NCBI GenBank assembly: GCA_018894595.1
Contig: JAHIPN010000009.1
Coordinates: forward strand, 1 to 6,058
From: a bacterium
GTDB taxonomy: Bacteria > Atribacterota > JS1 > SB-45 > 34-128
Direction of reading: 5' to 3'
Length of the DNA stretch: 6,058 nt
The notes beneath the pieces are model-generated. The model had not been told where the DNA came from. It saw only the letters and a list, made by a program, of their open reading frames with translations, and made no database searches. Below are positions 1 to 4,871 of this stretch, piece by piece. The number at the start of each line of letters is the position of its first letter. Position 1 is the stretch's first letter. The translations under genes were made by a program, and so were the position numbers.

Positions 1-60
1 CATTGTGCCCCTACAACATACTTATAACCAATCTTATTTCCAACGCAATACGTAATACGA
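1..60. repeat. Partial palindromic intergenic repeat at window edge
   Basis: On the minus strand the window ends in GTAGGGGCACAATG (plus positions 1-14). This looks like one arm of the GTAGGGGC...GCCCCTAC palindromes dispersed between genes in many environmental bacterial genomes; the other arm would lie beyond position 1. Close by, at 47-60, two near-identical 7-mers (AATACGT, AATACGA) stand in tandem. The identification as a dispersed repeat rests on my recollection of such elements and on the half seen here, so it is tentative. Confidence 0.4.
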
Positions 61-239
61 GATATAATCTGCTGAAAATATTTTCGGCTTTTTAGGAAAT
101 TAACAAATAGTAAATACGTACAAAGGGGACTTTTTTAGAAAATGTCCTGAAGATATCTGAGGAGGAAAAACTGAATCAGGGGACGAAACTGAATTAGAAA
201 ACCATCCCCTTAATCACTGTATCTATCCTATGATAAATT
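61..239. other. Non-coding stretch downstream of thiN with short repeats
   Basis: I see no credible gene here. The stretch has two direct copies of AAACTGAAT (168-176 and 186-194) and two copies of GGGGAC (125-130 and 179-184). A 6-bp inverted repeat, AGGGGA (178-183) with TCCCCT (205-210), has a 21-base loop. On the minus strand it lies about 30 bases past the thiN stop and is followed at a distance by a short T-run, so it could weakly end the thi transcript, but it is not a convincing terminator. The GGGGAC/GTCC pieces resemble REP-like debris. Confidence 0.35.
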
Positions 240-914
240 CTATTTAATAACAGGAAAGGAATATATATTCTTATTCAGAACATATAATAATAAACCTTTC
301 TTAACGCTAATAACAGCTTTTTCCTGCTCAATTATATTACTGACGCCCCTGGTCTTATATCTTAATAGGTTTCCTGCTTCGAGTAAATATTTACATCCCG
401 TTATAGTAACACCGGTAACCTTTTCATCTAAGGGAATTAAAGAAAGACCAACGCCTATTTTTCGAAAAAACACTTTTTCTCTATCTATTATCCCCATCTC
501 CAACCCTGGTTCCTTAATAAATGCCGTTATTCCATTTCTAAAGGCATATTCCAGGAGAAAGATATTGGCTAACTGCTGATCTAATCGCCCCCCTGCAAAT
601 CCAATGATAATAATATTATTAAAACCTCTTCCTTTGCAATATTGGAGTGCCAGTTCACCGTCAGTTTCATTTTTTTCAACAGGGTATTTTATAATTTTAG
701 CTCCCAATTTCTTATAACGTTGATATTGTGCCTCGGTAAGTGAATCAAAATCACCTATAATCACATCGGGTAAAAAGCCTATATTCTCCAAAAATAAGGC
801 TCCGCCATCAGCGGCAATAAAGAATATATCTTTCCCTCCAATTAGTTTTTTAAATTCTTCCCTATCCCCTTTTAATTCTCCGTTTAAGGCAACAACCGCT
901 TTATTCGTTGACAT
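240..914 (-). CDS. thiN: Thiamine pyrophosphokinase (thiamine diphosphokinase)
   Basis: This cytosolic enzyme transfers pyrophosphate from ATP to thiamine, giving the cofactor thiamine diphosphate. The 224-residue length is normal for the family. The N-terminal catalytic domain shows AADGGA (34-39), PDVIIGDFDS (49-58) and NETD (82-85), the acidic Mg/ATP motifs. GFAGGRLDQQLAN (105-117) is the family's GGRxDH-type motif with Gln at the usual His. The C-terminal thiamine-binding domain runs from about 155 and includes TRGVSN (188-193). The ATG is preceded by GAGAGG at about 8 bases, which overlaps the thiT stop region. Only 11 bases separate it from thiT, so the two form an operon controlled by the upstream TPP riboswitch. 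TPK phosphorylates salvaged thiamine directly, which fits a transporter partner. Confidence 0.93.
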   Translation of the reverse strand: MSTNKAVVALNGELKGDREEFKKLIGGKDIFFIAADGGALFLENIGFLPDVIIGDFDSLTEAQYQRYKKLGAKIIKYPVEKNETDGELALQYCKGRGFNNIIIIGFAGGRLDQQLANIFLLEYAFRNGITAFIKEPGLEMGIIDREKVFFRKIGVGLSLIPLDEKVTGVTITGCKYLLEAGNLLRYKTRGVSNIIEQEKAVISVKKGLLLYVLNKNIYSFPVIK

Positions 915-925
915 AAATTATCCTC

Positions 926-1480
926 TCATCTTTGGTCTTCACCCTCACTAATTACCAGAATCTTTATTAATGGTATTATAATTATATAACTTAGCAACAG
1001 CGATGGCAAAAGGTAACTGATATTATATATAGCTGAATATACCCATGGACTTTGACCCTCCGGAGCATACTGAGCAAAAAATATAACCCCGGAAAGAAAG
1101 TGACTGATAAACCTTCCCAGTCCACCAGTAAGAACAGCTAATAATAACCAGCCATATGTGCTGCCCTTTGTCTTTAAGTTTATCTTGTTTGAGAATATTC
1201 CTGCTAATCCAACCAGCATATAAGGTAAAGGATAATCTAATACCAGTTGTGCTGGATGAATAATGAAAGGACCAAGTGCTAATTGAACTAAACCATATAC
1301 TACTCCAGCCATCATACCTGGGCCAGCCCCCCAGCGCAAAGCTATAATTAAAATCGGCAGCATTTCAAGGCTAACTGACCCTCCCTGAGGCATCCTCCAC
1401 AAAGGAATAAAATTCAAAATAGCAGCCAATGCCACCGCCATACCAATTTCTGTCATAATCCTTACTTGATTTTTTTTCAT
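926..1480 (-). CDS. thiT: Thiamine transporter ThiT (ECF S-component)
   Basis: ThiT is the membrane substrate-binding subunit that captures thiamine and works with a shared ECF energizing module (EcfA, EcfA', EcfT), which is not in this window. The 184-residue protein is almost wholly hydrophobic with about six membrane segments. It carries the family signatures MPQGGSVSLEMLP (30-42), HPAQLVLDYPLPY (75-87), GRFISHFLSGVIFFAQYAPEG (122-142) and the YN pair at 152-153, regions that form the thiamine pocket in ThiT. The start ATG is set by AAAGGAG about 7 bases upstream (plus 1487-1496). A TPP riboswitch and terminator lie directly upstream, independently supporting a thiamine role. It is cotranscribed with thiN. 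Confidence 0.95.
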   Translation of the reverse strand: MKKNQVRIMTEIGMAVALAAILNFIPLWRMPQGGSVSLEMLPILIIALRWGAGPGMMAGVVYGLVQLALGPFIIHPAQLVLDYPLPYMLVGLAGIFSNKINLKTKGSTYGWLLLAVLTGGLGRFISHFLSGVIFFAQYAPEGQSPWVYSAIYNISYLLPSLLLSYIIIIPLIKILVISEGEDQR

Positions 1481-1519
1481 GATAAATCTCCTTTTCTTTT
1501 AAAATAATTTATTCCAAAT

Positions 1520-1559
1520 AAAAAACCGCAGACCTGATCTTTTAATCAAAACTGCGGTT
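1520..1559 (-). terminator. Intrinsic terminator of the thi riboswitch
   Basis: On the minus strand AACCGCAG (1559-1552) pairs perfectly with CTGCGGTT (1531-1524), and six T residues (1525-1520) follow the GC-rich stem. Inside the 20-base loop TGAT and ATCA can add four more pairs. It lies between the TPP aptamer and the thiT ribosome binding site, so it acts as the expression platform: TPP binding should favour termination before thiT. Confidence 0.9.
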
Positions 1560-1577
1560 AAATCAAAACACTGTTGT

Positions 1578-1664
1578 TTTAATTCCCTACGCTGGCATTA
1601 CCCAGATCAGGTTTTAAGGGTCTGTTTACTAAAAACACTCTCAGCCTTAATAAGCTCCCCTATT
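1578..1664 (-). promoter_or_regulatory. TPP riboswitch aptamer (THI element)
   Basis: Read on the minus strand, the conserved blocks appear in order: GGGGAGC (1660-1654), GCTGAGAG (around 1645-1638), GACCCTT (around 1622-1616), ACCTGATCTGGGTAATGCCA (1612-1593) and GCGTAGGGA (1592-1584). These are the thi-box elements that form the pyrimidine- and pyrophosphate-binding arms. The usual GGGGUGC is GGGGAGC here. The closing P1 helix appears short and A/T-rich (AAT with ATT). It controls the thiT-thiN operon through the terminator at 1520-1559. Confidence 0.96.
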
Positions 1665-1691
1665 GTATTATTCTATTTTTTAAATACATTT

Positions 1692-1711
1692 AAAATGGCT
1701 GGCCCCATTTT
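1692..1711. terminator. Weak hairpin between rbp and the thi riboswitch
   Basis: AAAATGG (1692-1698) and CCATTTT (1705-1711) form a 7-bp inverted repeat with a 6-base loop. It lies 64 bases past the stop of the RRM gene and could end that transcript, but on the minus strand the T-run after the stem is broken (TTTTAAAT). The better T-run is on the plus strand, where no gene needs it. Its assignment is uncertain. Confidence 0.35.
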
Positions 1712-1722
1712 TTTGATATTTA

Positions 1723-1752
1723 ATTAGAACAAATTTAAGTACACTAAATCAA
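1723..1752 (-). promoter_or_regulatory. Candidate promoter for the thi operon
   Basis: On the minus strand TTGATT (1752-1747) and TCTAAT (1728-1723) are separated by 18 bases and would start transcription about 50 bases before the TPP aptamer. The -35 matches consensus at four of six positions and the -10 at five of six. TAGAAT (1675-1670), right next to the aptamer, is an alternative -10 with no recognisable -35. Either is weakly supported. Confidence 0.3.
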
Positions 1753-1774
1753 ATTTTAATTACGAGATACTATT

Positions 1775-2035
1775 TTAGTATCTGCGATATTCGCTTTTTG
1801 GTCTTGGTGGGCGGGCTTCGTCAATCTTCAAAGGACGATCATCGAAATCGGTATTATTTAAAGCATCTTTGGCTTTTTCAGCTTCTTCCGGAGAAGACAT
1901 TTCTACAAATCCAAAGCCTTTTCCTTCGATGATGTTGACACTCTTAACTTCACCATAAGCGGCGAATAATTCTGTTAGTTGCTCATTAGTTACAGAATAT
2001 TTAAGATTTCCTACATACAATTTACTACCTTCCAT
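1775..2035 (-). CDS. Single-RRM RNA-binding protein
   Basis: This 86-residue protein is essentially one RNA recognition motif. RNP2 is LYVGNL (6-11) and RNP1 is KGFGFVEM (39-46), with the aromatic residues Y7, F41 and F43 that stack on RNA bases. A short basic/proline tail (RPPRPKSEYRRY) follows, with no glycine-rich extension. Bacterial relatives are the small Rbp proteins known from cyanobacteria and found in scattered other phyla; several cyanobacterial ones are cold-induced and affect mRNA fate, but the target here is unknown. The start at 2035 is chosen because AAGGAGGTAG (plus 2041-2050) sits just upstream. An in-frame ATG at 2104 would give a 23-residue extension without RRM similarity that runs through this site. 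The beta2-beta3 loop is unusually short. It has its own promoter and a structured leader. Confidence 0.9.
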   Translation of the reverse strand: MEGSKLYVGNLKYSVTNEQLTELFAAYGEVKSVNIIEGKGFGFVEMSSPEEAEKAKDALNNTDFDDRPLKIDEARPPRPKSEYRRY

Positions 2036-2040
2036 ATTTC

Positions 2041-2098
2041 CTACCTCCTTTTCGTTATTATTTCTCTTTAGTCCAATAACGTTTCTTATAGGAGGTAG
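2041..2098 (-). promoter_or_regulatory. Hairpin sequestering the rbp Shine-Dalgarno
   Basis: In the transcript CUACCUCCU (2098-2090) is perfectly complementary over 9 bp to AGGAGGUAG (2049-2041), the ribosome binding site of the RRM gene. Nested inside, CGUUAUU (2081-2075) pairs with AAUAACG (2059-2053) over 7 bp, leaving a 15-base loop and an asymmetric internal loop (8 against 3 bases). The 5' arm resembles the anti-Shine-Dalgarno end of 16S rRNA. When folded, the structure should block initiation. The pairing is seen directly; regulation is inferred. Confidence 0.65.
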
Positions 2099-2146
2099 AA
2101 GCAAAATAGTGATTCCAACCTCTTAACGATAACATTATTAAAACAC

Positions 2147-2209
2147 AAGAGATCCCTCATAAACAATCTCTGTTTTCAGAGGACTAATGGATTGTTTTTA
2201 GCATCTCTT
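2147..2209 (-). ncRNA. Multi-tier hairpin in the rbp leader
   Basis: Three nested complementary segments lie in the leader. AAGAGAT (2209-2203) pairs with ATCTCTT (2153-2147), AAACAAT (2197-2191) with ATTGTTT (2167-2161), and CTCTG (2181-2177) with CAGAG (2172-2168) around an AAAA tetraloop. That makes 19 bp, with a 9-base bulge on one side (2182-2190) and a 5-by-7 internal loop. It begins about 35 bases after the predicted transcription start. It could be a stability element, a protein-binding site or part of a regulatory leader; I recognise no known family. Confidence 0.5.
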
Positions 2210-2253
2210 TTAAGTAAGAAGGACCAGCCATTTATATTAACTTTATCTATTAT

Positions 2254-2303
2254 ATTTTACCTATTTCAACAATTTTGTCAAATTTTTTATTAAAATATTA
2301 TAA
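2254..2303 (-). promoter_or_regulatory. Promoter of the RRM gene with A/T-rich UP-like region
   Basis: On the minus strand a perfect -35 TTGACA (2281-2276) and -10 TAAAAT (2259-2254, five of six consensus) are 16 bases apart. TATAAT occurs five bases later but would need a 21-base spacer. Upstream, 2282-2303 is almost pure A/T in phased tracts, as in UP elements. Transcription should begin near 2246, giving a leader of about 210 nt before the ATG at 2035. Confidence 0.65.
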
Positions 2304-2332
2304 AAAAGGGACGATTCTATATTTAATTTTAA

Positions 2333-3097
2333 CTACTTTCTTTTCAAGACTTCCACAACCGCCGGTAAAAAATCACACACATCTTCCTTGACCACTACCT
2401 CAGCTGAGCAGTCAAGATGGGTGGACATAAAATTAACAATGATTAATTTTCCCCCTCTATCCAGACAATATTGGGGTAACATGTTCACCGGGCTAACCTG
2501 GAGTGATGAACCGATAGTCAGCATTAAATCTGCCCGCATAGATTCAAAAATAGCAGGATCTAAATTAGGAAGCATCTCTCCAAAGAGGACTACGTTTGGC
2601 TTAAATACTCCTCCACATTCACAATATGGGACTTTCTCTTTACTTTTATTTAGCTTTTCTATCAATAATTCCGAAGATATGATCTTCTCACATCTTTGGC
2701 ATACAGCTTCTCTTAAGGTCCCATGAACCTCAATGACTTTCTTCGAGCCTGCCTTCTGGTGCAGGTTATCGATATTTTGAGTGATGAGACATTTTACATA
2801 ACCCATCTCTTCCAACCGAGTAATAGCCTTGTGTGCAGGATTGGGAGAAACCCGAGATAATATTTCAATACGAGGTCGATAAAAATGATAAAAACGTTGT
2901 GGGTTTTCCCTAAATGCTGTTATAGAGGTAACTTTAAAGGGGTTTATCTTCTCCCAAATACCTTTGCCAGGGGTCCTAAAATCTGCTATTCCCGACCCGG
3001 TGCTTACCCCCGCTCCGGTTAAAACAACTGTATATTTAGATTCTTTGATCAATTCTGCTACCTGATCAACTTTTTCGTTATCAATTCTATTCTCCAT
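2333..3097 (-). CDS. cobB: Sir2-family NAD-dependent protein deacylase (sirtuin)
   Basis: Sirtuins remove acetyl or other acyl groups from lysines using NAD+, yielding nicotinamide and O-acyl-ADP-ribose. At 254 residues this has the usual bacterial length. NAD-binding motifs are GAGVSTGSGIADFR (28-41), TQNIDNLH (106-113) and GSS (196-198). The catalytic base is H125 in EVHG (123-126). The zinc cysteines are C133, C136, C159 and C161, the second pair spaced CxC before the conserved KPNVVLFGE segment. The ATG follows AAAGG at about 8 bases. It lies 37 bases after csaA and is probably cotranscribed with it. No strong terminator follows, only an all-A/T inverted repeat (2283-2290 with 2300-2307). 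The family is certain; substrate and acyl preference cannot be read from the sequence. Confidence 0.93.
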   Translation of the reverse strand: MENRIDNEKVDQVAELIKESKYTVVLTGAGVSTGSGIADFRTPGKGIWEKINPFKVTSITAFRENPQRFYHFYRPRIEILSRVSPNPAHKAITRLEEMGYVKCLITQNIDNLHQKAGSKKVIEVHGTLREAVCQRCEKIISSELLIEKLNKSKEKVPYCECGGVFKPNVVLFGEMLPNLDPAIFESMRADLMLTIGSSLQVSPVNMLPQYCLDRGGKLIIVNFMSTHLDCSAEVVVKEDVCDFLPAVVEVLKRK

Positions 3098-3134
3098 TTA
3101 AATTACCTTTAACTTTGAAGTTTTTCAACTTATC

Positions 3135-3464
3135 CTATCCTATTTTATAACCTAAAGGGGCTTCCCGTTCTGGTTGAAGCAAAATAACCTCCCCATCTTC
3201 TTTCATTACTCCTAAAATTAAAACTTCTGATTTAAACCCGGCTATCCTTCTGGGAGGAAAATTAACTACCGCCACAATCTGTCGGTTAAGCAAATCTTCT
3301 TTAGAGTATAATTTAGTAATCTGGGCAGAAGAAACCTTTATACCTAACTCTCCAAAATCAATCTTTATTTTATAAGAAAGACTTCTGGCTTCCTTAAAAT
3401 CTTTTACTTCAATTATTCTGCCAACCCTAATATCAATTTTTTGAAAATCTTCAAATGTTACCAT
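3135..3464 (-). CDS. csaA: CsaA-type tRNA-binding/chaperone-like protein
   Basis: This 109-residue protein is a single tRNA-binding OB-fold domain, like the C-terminal domain of methionyl-tRNA synthetase and the stand-alone CsaA of Bacillus, and close to the usual ~110 residues. Diagnostic segments are DIRVGRIIEV (11-20), SSAQITKLYSKEDL (45-58) and AVVNFPPRRIAGFKSEVL (65-82). CsaA forms dimers, binds tRNA in vitro and has been linked to protein export as a chaperone; its true cellular role is unsettled. The start matches the family's N-terminus although the ribosome binding site is poor: an AAAGGATG lies about 17 bases upstream. It is followed at 37 bases by the sirtuin and preceded at 117 bases by the permease. 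Confidence 0.92.
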   Translation of the reverse strand: MVTFEDFQKIDIRVGRIIEVKDFKEARSLSYKIKIDFGELGIKVSSAQITKLYSKEDLLNRQIVAVVNFPPRRIAGFKSEVLILGVMKEDGEVILLQPEREAPLGYKIG

Positions 3465-3520
3465 AATCTTCTATTTCATCCTTTCAATCTCTTTATTGTG
3501 CTACCAATACTCCCCACTCC

Positions 3521-3588
3521 AATTTAGTATCTGTAACAGTCTCTTTTTTTATTCTTAGATATATTTATATTTTATCACAGACTAAATT
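3521..3588. repeat. Long-armed inverted repeat across the permease stop codon
   Basis: AATTTAGT-AT-CTGT (3521-3534) is complementary to ACAGACTAAATT (3577-3588) over 12 bp with a 2-base bulge (3529-3530). The 42 intervening bases are A/T-rich. The repeat spans the permease stop (3582-3584), so the mRNA could fold at its 3' end. With no clear T-tail following on the minus strand, it may be a weak terminator or a 3'-end protector for the permease message. Confidence 0.35.
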
Positions 3589-4610
3589 AAATAAAAAATA
3601 TAACCAAAAGAGAGAGCTAAGACACTAATAATGGTTAAATATAAAATTAATGTTTTACCGCCAAAAGACTTTCTTAGAACTAAAAGAGTCCCCCAGCTGG
3701 TAACCGGCCCTGCTATGAGCAACACCATACCGGCCCCAATATTCATGCCCTGGGAAATAAAAGCATGAACTAAAGGCACGCTGGCGGTAGAACAGATATA
3801 CATTGCCAAGCCAAAGACAAGACTGAATAGATAACCAAGACCACCACTAAAATGGTTTCCTACAAATTCCCCCACCGGAGCAATTGTAGACACTAATGCC
3901 GCCAATACTAATCCTAAAAATATTTCGAGCCCGATCTTTTTAACCATATCTATAAATGCATATTTAAATACAGAGTTTAATCTCTCTCTAATATCTTTTA
4001 TATAATTTTTAGTATCAATATATTTTTCCGGTTCTTTTTCAAAAGTTTCCTGACAATGGACTGAACAAAAATAATATAACTCCCCTTTATATTCTGTTCT
4101 TAGTCCATCACATTTATCTATATTCATTCCACAGATGGGATCTATTGCAAAATTATTTTCTTTACAAGATAAAGGATTTTTTGCACTTTCTGGTGTTTTA
4201 AGCTTAATCATATTGCCCACAATACCTATAATCAGTCCCATTAAAATTACCGCAAAAAATATAAATATAGTAAATTTTAACCCCAAAAGGCCGTAACAAA
4301 CCATAAGGGCAGTTATAGAGGTAGCGGGTGTAGCTACTAAAAAAGCTAAAACAGGACCGAGTCTTGCTCCTTTCTGGTGTAGACTTAATGCTATCGGAAG
4401 CGAACCTATACAGCAAACCGGAAGAAGTGTCCCGGCAAGGGTAGTATAAAGAATGGGTTTTATACCTTTACCACCAAGGTGCTTTTCTACTAATCGGGTA
4501 GGGACAAATTCGTGAATTAAACCGCTTAATAGAAACCCTATAAATAGAAAAGGCAATACTTCAACAAGATATCCTTTAAATACTACAAGAAATTCGATTA
4601 ATATATTCAT
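3582..4610 (-). CDS. Two-domain permease (COG0701/DUF318-like) with inserted YHS domain
   Basis: The 342-residue protein resembles the permease family that includes ArsP and the SO_0444-type Cu/Zn exporters. The first half (1-135) has about four membrane segments with the motif LLPVCCIGSLPIAL (62-75) and the loop KGARLGPVLAFLVATPAT (80-97). A hydrophilic centre carries a YHS domain (about 155-198) with C160 in DPICGM and C182/C186 in YYFCSVHC, a soft-metal-binding fold. The second half (about 225-342) repeats the membrane module with YICSTASVPLVHAF (271-284). The cysteines C66, C67 and C273 in membrane motifs plus the YHS domain suggest a transition metal or arsenic-type substrate; the ion is not determined. 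No good ribosome binding site precedes the ATG, and an in-frame stop shortly upstream excludes an N-terminal extension. Confidence 0.82.
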   Translation of the reverse strand: MNILIEFLVVFKGYLVEVLPFLFIGFLLSGLIHEFVPTRLVEKHLGGKGIKPILYTTLAGTLLPVCCIGSLPIALSLHQKGARLGPVLAFLVATPATSITALMVCYGLLGLKFTIFIFFAVILMGLIIGIVGNMIKLKTPESAKNPLSCKENNFAIDPICGMNIDKCDGLRTEYKGELYYFCSVHCQETFEKEPEKYIDTKNYIKDIRERLNSVFKYAFIDMVKKIGLEIFLGLVLAALVSTIAPVGEFVGNHFSGGLGYLFSLVFGLAMYICSTASVPLVHAFISQGMNIGAGMVLLIAGPVTSWGTLLVLRKSFGGKTLILYLTIISVLALSFGYIFYLI

Positions 4611-4691
4611 TGTTTTTTTAAACGAGTTTCAATTTAGATAGCTACACTCTGTTCCTTTTTTATATTTCTACATGTAATTAGATATTTTATT

Positions 4692-4871
4692 CTAAATAGT
4701 TTTTCTTTTATGGCGAATATTTTCCACATATTGACCTAAATAGTGAAGTATCAAAGTAATGTTCACTACAGTCATACGAATTGGTATAGTAACATTATAT
4801 TCCAGATAACCTTTTTCATCAAATTCCCTCGCCCTTACTAAACTCCTCTTTACTTTTACTAAAAAATACAC
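4692..4871 (-). CDS. Possible small ORF overlapping the cysE 3' end
   Basis: A 59-codon frame opens at a GTG (4871), runs 53 bases inside the end of cysE in another frame, and continues to a TAG at 4692. Its product (segments such as [17 protein letters not shown] and [20 protein letters not shown]) has a balanced, protein-like composition, unlike most A/T-rich non-coding frames. I recognise no family and see no convincing ribosome binding site for the GTG. The internal ATG at 4775 would leave 27 residues. It may be a remnant of a longer gene, a coupled small protein or chance. The outer parts of the cysE-permease gap (4611-4691) hold nothing I recognise. Confidence 0.25.
   Translation of the reverse strand: MYFLVKVKRSLVRAREFDEKGYLEYNVTIPIRMTVVNITLILHYLGQYVENIRHKRKTI
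4741..4768. repeat. 7-bp inverted repeat upstream of the permease
   Basis: TAGTGAA (4741-4747) and TTCACTA (4762-4768) are perfect inverted copies separated by 14 bases, about 130 bases before the permease start and inside the doubtful small ORF. The TGAA/TTCA cores recall operators of ArsR/SmtB metal sensors, but the spacing does not fit their usual 12-2-12 layout. A regulatory role is only a guess. Confidence 0.25.

Noticed and set aside
41..60. CRISPR-like or satellite repeat at AATACGT/AATACGA
   Set aside because: There are only two short units and no spacer pattern; at most a small tandem duplication.
2036..2104. N-terminal extension of the RRM protein from ATG 2104
   Set aside because: The added 23 residues have no family match and would translate through the strong Shine-Dalgarno at 2041-2050 and the hairpin; start at 2035 fits the RRM N-terminus.
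2251..2281. TTGACA paired with TATAAT as rbp promoter
   Set aside because: The spacer would be 21 bases; TAAAAT at a 16-base spacing is a better -10.
2388..2726. 112-codon open frame on the plus strand
   Set aside because: It lies wholly inside the well-supported sirtuin gene in antisense; it has no recognisable domain and no ribosome binding site.
4204..4416. 70-codon minus-strand frame inside the permease gene
   Set aside because: It is an alternative frame of the permease's membrane-encoding segment with low-complexity, Tyr/Ser-rich translation; no support as a gene.
4611..4691. Ribosome binding site or alternative upstream start for the permease
   Set aside because: AAGGAA lies about 40 bases upstream, too far to serve the ATG, and an in-frame TGA lies between; no better start was found.
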